Part shown: piece by piece, positions 43,193-55,389 of the stretch | How positions within the stretch are numbered: the stretch's first letter is position 1 | How the letters are laid out: each line of letters opens with the position of its first letter | Assembly: GCA_015183035.1 (NCBI GenBank) | Contig: JACZZP010000002.1 | Coordinates: forward strand, 2,728,001-2,792,000 | DNA from: Meloidogyne chitwoodi | Taxonomy: Eukaryota > Nematoda > Chromadorea > Rhabditida > Meloidogynidae | Length of the DNA: 64,000 nt | Reading direction: 5' to 3' | Notes under the pieces: generated by a model | Seen by the model: the letters and a program-made list of their open reading frames with translations, nothing else | The model's database searches: none | What the model was told of the DNA's origin: nothing | Program-made: the position numbers and the translations under genes

Positions 43193-43724
43193 AGCTTATA
43201 ATATTTTAATTTCAATCTTATTCAAAACACTCATGTATCACAATAATAAATAAAGTGTAGTTCATTTTTTAGTAAAATGTTTGTTCGTAACAAATTTTAA
43301 TGTATAAATTCCTAAAAATTATAAACTTAATTTTGATACAAATGTTATAATTTAACACAATTCTAACAAAATTGAATATAAAAATTTGTAATTGTTAATT
43401 TTATAACTGAGTTGTAATCTCGTGTTTTATTTACTAATTGTATTAAACTTGTTATTTACAATTCCAAGTTTAGTTTTCTAGTTTGTAAGTTATTTTTACA
43501 ATTGTATTTTTTAAATTTAATCTAAATTTTTATTAATTGGCGTTGTGTTTATTAAATCTGAGAAACTACTAGTTAGAGAAAAAAGTAAATTTAGGAAAAT
43601 TTACGGTATTAAATTGTTCTTTTTTTTAGTTTTCGTTCGTTTTTAATTTTGTTCCTTTTTTATTTTTTTAAAATCCTTTTAGAAAATAAATATTTAAACT
43701 ATTCTATAAACAACAATATAAAAA
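43193..43724. other. AT-rich spacer
   Basis: No gene or recognisable repeat. Confidence 0.45.
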
Positions 43725-43953
43725 ATGGCTGCTTCTGATGTAGGAACTTTAACTTATATTTTTCTTATTTTATCTTAAAAATTTTCTTTATCTTCAGAAA
43801 TTTGCTCACGATTTAATCAATATTCCTCTCAGTCAACGTATTGTTCCTTATGCGGTTGTTACAGCTGCAGCCTGTGCTGCAACTTATATCTTGTTCTGTG
43901 CTGTTGATCCGTTTGGTATTCGTCCTACTCAACGCAAGGGGAAAGAAAATTGA
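43725..43953 (+). CDS. Small single-pass membrane protein, 56 residues
   Basis: Exon 1 (43725-43739) encodes MAASD. After a 58-base GT-AG intron, exon 2 (43798-43953) encodes KFAHDLINIPLSQRIVPY, a hydrophobic span (AVVTAAACAATYILFCAV) and a basic tail DPFGIRPTQRKGKEN. Codon choice and composition look genuine. The size and topology resemble small mitochondrial inner-membrane or assembly subunits, but I do not recognise the family. Confidence 0.6.
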
Positions 43954-44418
43954 TAAGAAAATGGAGAGGAAAATCAAATAAAATTTCAATAGGTTTATTT
44001 TATTGTAATAAATGTTATGTTTTTGTGATATTTGTTAAATTTTTTGTGTTGAGTAAATTATTTTATTTTTTAAGTGTTAATTTTTGCTTAAAACCGCCCT
44101 TTTAAAAGATTTTCTTGTAAAAAATCTCTCCGCCAAATTATTAATTTTAATACCAAAAATCCTTTATTCCTCTTAAAAAAGATTTTTTCCAATCTTCATG
44201 AATATAATTTATTCACTTGGCAAATATTAAAGCAACAAATAGTAGTACAAATTTTAATAAGCAAAGAAATATGTGGGCGTTATGTTTAATTTTGGACGTT
44301 GTGAAATTGAGACAAAACAGAGGAAAATGTTGGCAAATATTGACTCAGTTTTAAGGGGCAATTCTTAACTAATTTATTTAGTTGATAGCCAAGAATATTT
44401 TTAAAAATTTAATTTTTA
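43954..44418. other. Spacer upstream of the degenerin gene
   Basis: AT-rich, with no gene or motif that I can name. Confidence 0.45.
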
Positions 44419-47400
44419 ATGTTTCGTTATTCTGTCACGCATCCTCCCAACAAACAGCAAAATTTTGAAGAACCCCAAACATCAATTCATTCATCTTTTC
44501 CCTTACAAAAGGAGAAACGACCAATAGAGAGAATAAGGAGAGGCAAGATTTAAAAAAAATAAAGAAATACGAGGGTATATAAGAGTAAGGCTGATTTATT
44601 GGGGTGAGACTCTAATGTAGATTTTAATTAATATGGTGAGACTCTAATGTACTCCTACAAAAAATACATTAATTCCTCTATTTAAATAAAAATAAAGGTG
44701 TTCGAATACCCCCAAGTGGTCTGTTCCGTATAGACTCAACATGTCAATGCCATGACCGTGATTACCCCCCGTGGACAGGTGAAATCCACGGAATGTCTCA
44801 GGCGTTGCTTTCCAAGTCGCTCCAATTACGTGTTTTTTGGTGGATGGTTTTGGTATTTATTAAAATTAAAATTGAAAAATATTTTTTTTAAATATAGGTT
44901 TTATGTACTTGTTGTGGAACAGCAACTACAGTACTTGTTATTATTGAATATATTCGGGGACCAACAGCTTCAAGTACAACTATTCGATTGGTTAGTTCAA
45001 ATTATTTTTAATTTTGTTTCTGGTAAAAATTAATTTTTTGAATATTTCATTTCGTCAAAATTACATTTCGCCAAAATTTCAATTTGCCAAATTATCATTT
45101 CGTCAAAATTTTAAAAATTTCTCTAGGTTCCAAGCTTAGAATTGCCAGCAATTACAATATGCCCAAAAGTTCCTGATGCCTTTAACTTCGATGCAATGTA
45201 TCGTGATATGAGTGAAAAAATAACCGGAATAAGCACTGATAGTGCGAGAGACCTCGTTAGGTAGTAACGTTCTATTTTTGCTTATAACTTGTGTTATACT
45301 TTATTTAAAATTGTGAAATTTTGAAATCTGTTAGAAAATAGATTGAATTTAGTTACTTACAAAATTTTAGGCTATAAACTTTTTTTAGCCAATTTTATGA
45401 TTTTTAAAAGGCAAGATATCTTTTTTAGGTAGTAACGTTCTATTTTTGCTTATAACTTGTGTTGTACTTAACTTAAAATTGTGAAATTTTGAAATTTGTT
45501 AGAAAATAGATTGAATTAGTTACTTATAAAGTTAAAAGCTAAAAGAAAATTTTTGGCCAATTTTATGAATTTTAAAAGGCAAAATATCCCATTTAATAAT
45601 TTCAGCTATTGGATCGGTGGGAGTGGATTGGAAAATATGGTAATTTAATTAAAAATAAAAAATGAAATTTTGAAGTTATTTAAACAAAAAAATTAAGGAT
45701 GGGCTTCCAGAATTTAATGAAACTTATATGCAAATGTTAGGACAATATTATGACCTTTGGCGTCGCTCTATTGAAACCAAACAATTTTTCCTTGAAATTC
45801 AAGTAAAAATTAAAAAATTATATTTTTAATTTTTAAACTTTATAGGAGAAATTTGGTTATAAATGCAGCGATTTATTCGTTAATTGTGAACTTGGGGGGA
45901 AAAAACAAAATTGGTGAGTTAATTAATTCTGCGGGGCTTATATCTCTACTTTTACATGACTTATCTGATTCCTTCATAGCTCATTCGATTCAGCTTTTCG
46001 AGCTCTTTCGAATGATACCATATTTGTCCAAAAATGTTTATTTTAAAAAATTTAATAAAAATATAAATATAATAAAAATATATTTATTTTTTTTAGTTGT
46101 GACACAATATTTAGGCCTAGACCAGTCATGCGACGTGGTCTATGCTATCAGACTAAACCACAATTAAATCAGGCAATTTTTAAAAAATTAAAAATAAATT
46201 TTTAAATTTTTTATATTAATTTTTAGACAGAAGCGGATGATATAGGACGTTTAGTGTTGGAAATGAAGGCTTTACCTAGCATAACTTCTCCACAATATAA
46301 TTTTTTTCAACCACAGGCTTGTTAAAAATTTAAAAAAATTAAAAAAAAAATTAAAAAAAATTAAAAAAAAATTTTTTAATGACAAATAATTTTATTTAAT
46401 CAATTTTTCACTAAAAAAATAATTTTCCAGTACAGATTATAATTTATGTAAATGACAATTTTGAACAAGTTGTTGATTTCCCACGTTTTTATTTATATCC
46501 ACATGAGTGGAATAGAATGCATTTTATTGCAAGATTTATTGAATTACTAGAACATCCAAAGTTTTTAAATAATAAAAATTTAAATAATAATAAACTTAAG
46601 TGACTGTACAGATGAATTAATTGGTAAAGATGCAAACTGTTTTGTACGAAATTGGTTGACTGCAAATATTATAGGTTTATTTATATACAATTGGAAATAT
46701 TTGTAAAATAAACTTTCCGGAAAACATACAGTAATTTAAAATTTTTGTAGAATAAACCTTCCGGAAAACATACAATAACTAAACAATATTTTGTAAAACA
46801 AACTTTTCAGAAAACATACAGTAATTAAAATTTTTTAAAATAAACTTTCATGTAAACATTCTGAAAACTTTTTTAAACACTCAAAACATCAAAACACATA
46901 AACTTTATTAGATGGCTTCAACTGTACCGTACCGTACTTAGAAGAAACTAAAGGAATATCTCAATCCCTTCCTATATGTGATGTTAAAGTTTTGTCAGAA
47001 AAGTTATTAATTAAAATTAAATTAAATTTTTGTTTATTTTTAAGTTATTACAATGCTATTCAATTAGTTCATTCTGGTGCTGTTCACAGTCAAGAAGTTA
47101 ATTTAAATGTTATATTTTTATTTTAAATTTTTCAGTGTGTCCCAGGATGTTCACGATGGGAATATAGGTATGATAAAGAATATTTTTAAAATTTAAAAAT
47201 TAATTAAATTTTTTAAGTGTTTCACTACAGCAAAGTCCAGCCTTACAACCTTTTGTGCAACATGTAAATATTTTTATTAAATAATAAAATATAATTCAAA
47301 AAGGAATTCAATTTGGAAATAAGTTTTTACGATTTACAATATGAACATGTGAAAGAGGCATGTTATTAAAATTTTTTTTGGATTATTTTTTTAGGTTTAT

Positions 47401-47989
47401 ACAATTTCTGTTCCCGGTTTTATGTCTCAAATTGGCGGACAATTTGGTTTCTTCCTTGGTCTCTCAATTATCACAATGATACAGGTATTTTTTAAATGTT
47501 TATTTTTACTCACATGTTTGTGAATAAAATAAACCTTCCGGAAAAACATCTATAAATATATTTACCTAGATTGCAATTTACGCTTTATCAGCCCTTCTTT
47601 CTATTTGCATGAAGATGCCCCGAAAATTTCTACAATATGTTTCTAATTTAATTTTTTAAATTATGAAAAATTATTTTTAGGTCAACTCCTTTTTAAAGAG
47701 TAACTATTTTGCTCAAAATGATAATAACAAAAATTCAAAAGAATTTATTAATTCACCCAAAAATATAACAAGAGTTGAGGCTAAAAGAAATGGGGAATTT
47801 GTTAATAATGCTGCAACATTTGAAGAAGAAACATCTTTTAGTGTAGAACAAATCAAGCCATTTGAAGAAAATATTGAACGCTCTACTTCTACAGAACGAA
47901 TAAGACAACTAACAAAACAAAGGAGAATCTCAAATACTACATCTTTAACAAAAAATGATTATTCTTCTAGTGGATTTATTCGTTATTAA
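44419..47989 (+). CDS. Degenerin/ENaC-family sodium channel subunit
   Basis: Cytosolic N-terminus MFRYSVTHPPNKQQNFEEP. It is joined, probably by a GC-AG intron (44543-44697), to an exon ending TGEIHGMSQALLSKSLQLRV. TM1 is CTCCGTATTVLVIIEYI. Extracellular landmarks are LELPAITICPKVPDAFN, EKFGYKCSDLFVNCEL, and RGLCYQTKPQ, the family's G-x-C-Y motif. Then come DCTDELIGKDANCF, NCTVPYLEE, CVPGCSRWEY and EFNLEISFYDLQYEHVKE. TM2 with the pore filter region reads SQIGGQFGFFLGLSIITMIQ (G-x-S filter as GLS, after the usual GG-x-x-G-x-F). The cytosolic tail is Ser/Thr-rich and ends SSGFIRY. These are amiloride-type cation channels of nerve and muscle. Which C. elegans subfamily is not clear. Introns carry a tandem duplication (45261-45596) and TTCCGGAA repeats. 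Confidence 0.9.
45261..45596 (+). repeat. 168-bp tandem duplication within a degenerin intron
   Basis: Two copies (45261-45428 and 45429-45596) both begin GTAGTAACGTTCTATTTTTG and differ by scattered changes. The first copy ends in TTTTTTAG, directly abutting GTAGTA of the second. This creates an acceptor followed immediately by a donor, the structure of a recursive splice site (zero-length exon). Confidence 0.9.
46690..46870. repeat. Intronic TTCCGGAA units in the degenerin gene
   Basis: Three to four units of AATAAACTTTCCGGAAAACATACAG, each 45-50 bases apart, fill the intron at 46674-46913. The last two copies have lost the CCGG core. Confidence 0.8.
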
Positions 47990-48447
47990 TTTATTTTTTT
48001 GTTTTAAGACTCTTTGATTTATATAATATATTACTTTTTATATTTTATAATTTTTTTATTAAAAATAAAATTAGGATGATCATAATTTTTAACGTTTTAA
48101 TTTCTATAGTCAAATGTCTATGGGGAAAAATTTTAACTAAACTTTTAAAGCAAAATTTAGATTTTTAAACTATTTTATCGAACAATACATATATTATACA
48201 CAATAATATGCAATGAACTAGAAATGTTTTTGTACAGGAAACAAAAAATACAATGATATATTAATAGACATAAAGAACTGTAAACTTTCCGGAAAACTAT
48301 AGAGAAAACAAATGTTGTAAACTTTCCGGAAAACACAAAACAATACAAATAGAAATACAATTATATATAACATTATATTAGAGAAAAACCTATCGAACAG
48401 AGAATAATTATCTTTATTATATCTACTGTATCTCTGCAATCACTCAT
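47990..48447. other. Convergent 3' spacer
   Basis: Between the degenerin gene (+) and the type I membrane protein gene (-), both ending here. 48270-48340 has two AAACTTTCCGGAAAAC units. No gene. Confidence 0.5.
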
Positions 48448-50096
48448 CTATTTCTTTCCTTTCTTCGCTCCACTTTTGCCTTTCTGCTCAGGTTTCTTAG
48501 TTTTCCCTCCGTCCTTCTTCTTAGTAGCAGCCGTTGTTGCAGCAGCAGTTGTTTCACCTCCGATGTCATCCTTTTCACCTTTGCTAATCATCACAAAAAG
48601 AATGATACCAACAATCACAAGAATTCTAGAAATTTAAATAGGTAATTATTTTTAGTTTTTCTAAAAAACTCACAGCAAAATGGCGCCACAAATACCCGCA
48701 ACTATTATCCATGTAGTGTTACTTTTCGCCTTTTTAGTTGTCGGTTTAATCGTTGTTTCTGTTGGGACTGAAGGTGGAGGTTGTTTTGGAGATATGTCCG
48801 TTTGATTGGAGCCTGAAGGAGGTATCGGAGGTGCAACATCCTGTTCCCCGTTAATTAGAAGTTTGTAGTCATTAGCAAGCTAAAACAAAATTATCAATTT
48901 TTTTCAAAAGTAACAAGTCAACTTACAAATTTAAATTGAACTTCATCGCAATTCGGTCCATTGGGTTTATCTTCTTGCTTTATATGCAGTTTTGAATCCC
49001 GGATCCTGGAGGCAGTTTGTGGAAGAAGGTAGAAGGAAAACAAATAATTAAAGTCAACAGGAGGCTTAAAACCTTTAATATCATCTTTAATCTTCCATGC
49101 GTTTGGCCTGACAATTTGATCTTTTCTCAGACAAAAGAAGTTATCAGATTGTTTGTATTTGAGAACTGTTCCTTTTTTACAATCCGTTTCTAATTTATCC
49201 GGCGATAGACCTGAAAGTTCGATCCACTCTCCAGAATATGCTTTTGGATCATGCATTTTCACTTTTAAGTTATCGCTGCTTTTGTCCGATAGCTGACCTC
49301 TAAGTGCACATTTCTTTGTATGAGGTTCGTTAACTGCAAAATATGAAAAATTCAAATTAATTAAAAAAATTAAATAAAGTCAAAAAGCTTACTTGGCTGC
49401 ACATGCACATAAGGATAGGCTGGTCCTTTGCTCCAAGCAATCTCCAATCCAGGCAAACTCGGGCAACTTTTTCCACATTTTGGACATTTCTCCATACTAC
49501 AAGATCTTTCGCATGCAACATTATGATCGAGAGGATTTTTGTTGTTTTTCAAAAACGTTTGTGTATCAATGCTGTGGGCAAAAGGAACCCTAAATTATCA
49601 AAAACATTTTATTAAAAATATATTAAAAAACTAACAAATTTTCGCTAAATTTTCCACCGTCCTCGTCCCCTAAACATTCTTTTAACTCCGCGTTGTGCTT
49701 CAGTTCGACCTCGAAGTCAAAATGGTCATTCCAGCTTCTTTTAGTAAGCATATCCACAGCGCATCCGTCGGTGCTTGTCTTGGTACTTCTGTTGTAGTGT
49801 AGAATACTAAAATAAAAAAACTAATTTTTGTATTAAAAATAAGGTTAAACTCACATATATTCCCCTTCAAGTGTCACATCGCAAGCATTCAGACTGCCCT
49901 CAGTGGTTTTATAGTCTTTGTAGTTCTCAGCAGTCGCAATTTTCTTGTTTAAGCCCATCTTGAAGATTTGACCTTCGTACATTTTGTGCCTACCAAAGCC
50001 GACATCTTTATACTTCACAGCAGAGGTTAAGTGAATGGAAGAGACGCAGAGCACAACAAGCAGGATAAAATGACGAGAAATACCACAATAGGGCAT
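48448..50096 (-). CDS. Type I membrane glycoprotein-like protein, unknown
   Basis: Six exons. The N-terminus (MPYCGISRHFILLVVLCVSS) is a signal peptide ending near LTSA. The ectodomain has scattered cysteines and one dense cluster, VACERSCSMEKCPKCGKSC. A Pro/Thr-rich stalk follows (PPSGSNQTD, PPPSVPTETTIKPTTKK). A membrane span (WIIVAGICGAILLILVIVGI) bridges exons 5 and 6. The short cytosolic tail is Ala/Thr-rich, then strongly lysine-rich (KKKDGGKTKKPEQKGKS), ending KKGKK, which contains a KKXX-like signal one residue off. I recognise no domain. Topology suggests a surface or ER-resident protein. Confidence 0.7.
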
Positions 50097-50678
50097 TTGA
50101 GCAAAGTTGTTGTTATGTTGGTAGAGTTGAAACGACGCAAACTTTGTTTTGAAGAAGTAAAGTTGAGGTGAATTGAGGTAAAATAAAACTTGGCGGTTTT
50201 TATAGTAAAATAAACTTGATTGGTTTTTAAAAATTTAATATAGGTAAATCAAAGATAAAAATAAACAGTATAATTTGAAATAAAATAAATTTTAAAATTC
50301 ATAAGATCCACTTTTATTCAATTATCCTTATGAAATGATTTTAAAAACTTAAAACAACTTTGAAATTTAAATTTTACAACAAAACAAGTTCCAAGTCCAC
50401 TTTGAATTTCAAATTAAAAGCAAAATTTTTTTTCAAATTTTTGGGACTTTTGTCCTTCTGTTAAAGATTTAAAATTTTGGTACCTACATAATCTATATAG
50501 TGAGAATCATTATAAATCAAAAAATTGAAAATTTTAAAAAATAAAATTAAAAACAATTTAAATTTTGGTGTTTCTAAACAAGTTTAAAAACAAATTAACC
50601 TACAAGGGTTACAATGAAAAATAATTTAAAATTTGAGGAAAGGGATGTGAGATATTTAACAAAAAATTTGCATCATTT
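50097..50678. other. AT-rich spacer
   Basis: Holds the upstream region of the type I membrane protein gene and the 3' end of the large secreted protein gene. No other feature. Confidence 0.45.
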
Positions 50679-53600
50679 TTATCTTTTATTATCTTCCTTT
50701 TCATCTTCATTTTTACTTTTCCTTTCTTTTAAATTCTTCATCAAACATTCATTTAATAAAATCCCGATTTTTTCACAACTTGCATTTGGAAAATGTTTTT
50801 TAGCAAATTGACAATTTTTTTCAATCCAAAGATGAGGTCTTGAAATTTTAAAAAGTCTAATAAATCGAACAACTCGTTCACAAATAATTAATGAATTGTC
50901 TTCATTTGATTGAGTTGAAGTTATTATTGTCCTTTCTGTTGTTGATTGCTATAAATAACAAAATATTTTTATTAAAAAAATGTTTTTAACTCTTTCAATT
51001 TCCTGAAATTTTTTTTTTTCCAATTGTTGCTCCATTTTTTGCCTTTCCAGCAATGCTCTGTGAAAACGTTCTGCATGCGCTAATAGTAAAAGGCGCTGCT
51101 CAATTTCTCTTTTGCGTTCTGTCACTTAATTTTAGATAATAATTTTTAAAATATTTTTGAAATTTAATTTTAAAATATTCAACATAAATTATAAACTAAC
51201 GTTGAGGATCAGGTTCATTTATTCCAAGTTGTTCTTGCCTTACAGCTTCCATCATTTCTAGCTTTACTTGTTCTTCACGTAAACGGCGAGCCTTTATAAA
51301 TACAAAAATAAATACAATAAACATTAAATTACAAAAATAAACTTAAAAACTTGAAATTACAAAAACAAACTTTAAATCTTTAAATTACAAAAATAAACTT
51401 GAAATACTAAAACTTGAAACTACAAAATTATTTTCTCACCTGATTAAGTCTTTCAATTAAACTTGTTGCATATGGGGCAGTGTTGAGTGAAGTATTGTTT
51501 TCCTCATTAATTGTTGTATTAGAAGATAATGTACTTTTGTATTTTTCTGATATAATTGTATTTATTGTAGAAGTTTGTATTTTTGTTTCTTCTGTTTTTT
51601 TAATTATTTGAGTGTTTTTATTTATACTAGTTGTAGTTAAAAGCAAATCAGAATCCCCAGGAATTGTAGTCTGTTTAAATACATTAAATGATGAATTAGG
51701 CGGCAAACTATTTTTATTAATAATTTGCTTTGAAGGTGCTTCAAGCAGAATAATTCGTTTAATTTGAGAATCCTCTTTTTCGTTCAATACTTTTTCAAAA
51801 TTAATTTTTTCTTCCTTTTCCCTCACTTTTTGTACAATTTTGGAATCAACAGAAAATTCATTATTAGAAATTGGAAATAAAAGACGATAATTATTATCAT
51901 TTAATTTAAATTCTTTTTTATTATTATTTGTTAATTTAGGTAATTTAGTATAATTTTTAGAAGACTCTTCATTTATTAAAATAGTAGAAGTAGTGGAAAA
52001 TTCTCTCGTACCTTAAAATTGGTCGAAAAAAAATTAAAAAAAATAATTTTAAAAACTAATTGTTTCATTGATAGTGTAAAGTGTTGGTAAGGTATTTGTG
52101 TTGTTAAAGACTACTTTTAAGTCTTCCTCAGAATTTTTAGTTGTCTCAGTATTAATAGGCTCGGTAACGAAGGCGAAAGAATTTTCAGCTTTTTCTTCTG
52201 TCTTTTCCTGTTTAAATTATTTTTTAGACGGAAAAATAATTTTTTTTTAATCAAAATTTAAAAAATAGTTATAAAATTTATTTTACATTATTTATCGAAG
52301 TTGGAGAATTTTCATTATTTTTAATTAAAATTGTGCTGGATTCACTGACTTTTGGTTCTGTAAATATTTAAAATTTGAAAAAAAAATTTCAAATATTACC
52401 TATTTTATTATTACTTTTATTTTCCACCCCAAAAATTAGTTTCTGGTGCTGCTGAAATTCTTTAAATCGAAATAATTGCTCTTTAAGACGATTTAACAAA
52501 TTTGCTAATTTTGCCTTAAAGGCTGGACTTAATGCTTCTGTATAATTTATTTTCTCATTATTAGCTTCTTGTGTGGTACTTTTAAGCTGTAACGTAGTTA
52601 TTGTAGAATTAGAGGCATTATTAGTGTTGTTTAACTCTTTTGGCATTTTTGTATAGAGGGAATATAAAGGGGTAGAAGTAGTGGAAAATAATAATGATGA
52701 AGATAAATTTAAAAAAGGAGATGTAGAGGAAGAATAGGGTTTAATAGTTAAATTAGATGATAAGGAATTAGTGGTTGAATGAGGTATGGACGTGGAATAG
52801 GGAGAATAGGTTGAGGAAGAAAAGTAGGGTGATGAAGTGGAAGAGGAAGAATACATGGAAGATGAAGAGTTGGAGGAAGAAGGGGAAGAGGTGGATGAAG
52901 ATGGGGAAGAAGTTGAAGAAGAAAATGAAGATGTCGAAGAGGATGAAGAAGATGAAGAGTTGGAGGAAGAAGATGAAGATGTGGAAGAGTAATAATACGT
53001 ATAAGAGGAAGAGGGAGAATTTGAACTAGAAAATGAAGAGGGTAAAGTTGAAGAATTGGAAGATGTAATCTGTGTAAAATAGTTGGAAGGATTTTTAATT
53101 GAAGAAGAAGCAAAAGATGAAAGTACAGTAGTATAAGGTGTTGAAAATGTTGAAGCAAGTAAAGAATGACTAGAAGAAGAATTAGCATCTGTCAAATCTT
53201 TTTTAGTAGCATTACTAGTTGTTTGAATTTGATTTTTGTTTAAACCATTTCTCTTTGGATCACCCCAATTTTGATCAATTATGCTTGATACTTGTTGATC
53301 CACCTTGAATATTTTAATTTTTTAAATTTAATTAAAAATGATTAGCAACTTTTAATTTAAAAAAGCTTTACCTGATAAAGCAATTCCTCTGTTTTTTCGT
53401 CAATTTTATTTTTCTTAATCTCTCCGTCATTTTCCCCTTTTCTATCCACTGATTTTTCTGATGTTTCTGCTTCAATTTGTCTTAATTGAATTAATTGTTC
53501 TTTAAGTCTATTAAGCAAATTTGCAGCTTTTGCTTTAAATTCGGGTGGAAATGTGTTACTAAATATATTATTGCTATCAGTTTCAGATGTTGCTTCAATA

Positions 53601-55389
53601 TTTGAATCTTTTTCCTTATTTTTTAATTTATTTTCTCCTTCTGCTTCCTTTGGATTATTTTTTAAAATTATACTTGAATTATTAGGTAATTCAGAGGAAT
53701 TGTTGTTTGCTTCATTTTTAAAATTTAATTTAGTAGTTGTTTCAACATTTATTTTAGCTACTTCAGTGATTGTTTCAATTGCTACAGTACTTGTTTTAGC
53801 TGCTTCCATTCTTTCAATTATTTCTGAAGCATTTTTAGATGTTTCTGAAGCATTTTTTAATGTTTCTGAAGCATTTTTAGATGTTTCTGAAGCATTTTTT
53901 AATGTTTCTGAAGCATTTTTTAATGTTTCTGAAGCATTTTTAGATGTTTCTGAAGCATTTTTAGATTTTTCTAAAGCATTTTTAGATTTTTCTAAAGCAT
54001 TTTTGAATGTTTCAGTAGTTGATTCAACTGCTTCGATGTTAGTTTTAGTTGCTTCATCTTTTGTTTCAACACTATGAGTAATTGCTTCAACTAGTTTTTT
54101 ACTTGATTCAATTGTTTCAGTGGAACTCAAAATAGTACTTAATCTGATTATTTCAGTAGTTTCATTCTTTTGTTCCATTGATATATTCTTTAATTTATTT
54201 GCTTCAGTACTTGCTTCAACTGATTCAATCTTCTCTTCCGTGATTTTACTTGTTTCAAAAGTATTTTTACTTGCTTCACTTGTTTCAATATTTGCTTCAG
54301 TTGTTTCAGTATTTGTTTCAATTTCTTCTTTGCTTTCTTCAAGTGCTTCCATGCTTGATTCAATTGCTTTAACAGTTGCTTCAGTTGTAAAACTACTCGG
54401 AATAACTGCTACAGTACTTTTTTCTTTTGCTTCAGAACTTGTTTCAACTGCTTCAGTCATTGTTTCAAAGGTTGCTGAGTTTGTTTGAATTGCTTCAGTA
54501 AATGCTTCAGTTGTTTCTGTTCTTGCTTCAGTTGTTTCATCGAATTCCCTGCTTTTTTCAGATGCTTCAGTACTAACTAAACTTATTCCAAAGCCTGTAG
54601 TAGTGCTACTTGAAGAATTGATATCAATATTTTGTCTTTCTTCAATTATATTTAACCCCTTTTCCAAATTATTACAAGCACAAGAGCATTTACAATGATT
54701 TCCACTTATTTCTTTGTTTATAGTAAACACTAAAAATTACTAAATTGGCAATACCAAATAAATATTAATTTATAATATAAACAAACTTTTGCCTGATACA
54801 GGTCCAATAAGTTCACTAAAATTTCCATTTGGCATCATTGTCATTAATTGAGCATTTGCTTCAGGAGAATTAGGTAAAGAACAGAGACAAAAACAAGCAC
54901 AGTCAAAATCCTTTATGCGCTTCTGTACGGCAAATTCTACAAATTGAAACTTAAGATTGCAACTTTATAAAAAAATAATAAACTTTAAAAGTTTTCCGGA
55001 AGTAAAACAGTACATTTATTACGAAAACATTAAAAAAAAAGTATTGCAACTTTCCGGAAAAATTAATTAATTCCGGAAACCAAGCTTATTTTTACCTAAA
55101 TGCTAATTTTCCGGAAATAAAACACTACATATTTCCGGAAGTTGCATTATTATTAAATAAATTAATGTTCCTGAATAAATACCGTCCTTTTTAATTATTA
55201 ATAAAACTTGCCTTTAATACCATTCCTATGCAGTATTTTTCGAGTAACCAAAGCCTGTGAATTATCATTAGCAGAATTTAATGTAGGCAAAAATAATATT
55301 AATAAAATAAAGCTTTGATTAAAAATAATTAAAAAATAGGTAGGGGGTTTCCTTATTGGCCTTTTCATTTTATTTAATTTTAAAGGCAT
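50679..55389 (-). CDS. Very large secreted low-complexity protein (mucin-like)
   Basis: Starts at 55389. After a basic start, the hydrophobic stretch YFLIIFNQSFILLILFLPTL forms a signal peptide ending near NSA. The next exon has DCACFCLCSLP, and exon 3 (53357-54725) has HCKCSCACNN. It continues with Thr/Glu/Ala/Ser-rich sequence and a seven-residue repeat NASET(S/L)K. Exon 4 (52401-53291) is largely poly-serine with Thr, Pro and Tyr. A helical module recurs: FKAKAANLLNRLKEQLIQLR at the end of exon 3 and FKAKLANLLNRLKEQLFRFK at the end of exon 4. Later exons are Asn/Thr-rich, then charged coiled coil (RRLREEQVKLEMMEAVRQEQ), ending with ICERVVRFIRLF, NASCEKIGILLNECL and a Lys/Glu tail. Splice phases agree throughout. 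About 1,300 residues. The function is unknown; secretion and heavy glycosylation are inferred. Confidence 0.7.
53821..54010 (-). repeat. Coding 21-bp minisatellite (NASETxK repeats)
   Basis: About nine units of 21 bases, TTTTTAGATGTTTCTGAAGCA on the plus strand with GATG/AATG variants, encode NASETSK or NASETLK on the minus strand, with NALEKSK variants at one end. Every NAS unit is an N-glycosylation sequon. The length keeps the frame, so unit gain or loss would change the number of possible sugar sites. Confidence 0.9.

Noticed and set aside
48175..48439. Minus-strand frames between the degenerin and type I protein genes
   Set aside because: They translate TTCCGGAA-containing 3' spacer, and the translations repeat the FRKVY pattern given by that motif.
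52748..53188. Leu/Pro/His-rich minus-strand frame
   Set aside because: Alternative frame of the serine-rich exon; the serine frame carries the conserved NLLNRLKEQL module and joins neighbouring exons.
53553..54488. Long plus-strand frames of 174 and 122 residues, hydrophobic and repetitive
   Set aside because: Antisense of the Thr/Glu/Ala repeat exon of the large secreted protein; the minus strand has consistent exon phases and a signal peptide.
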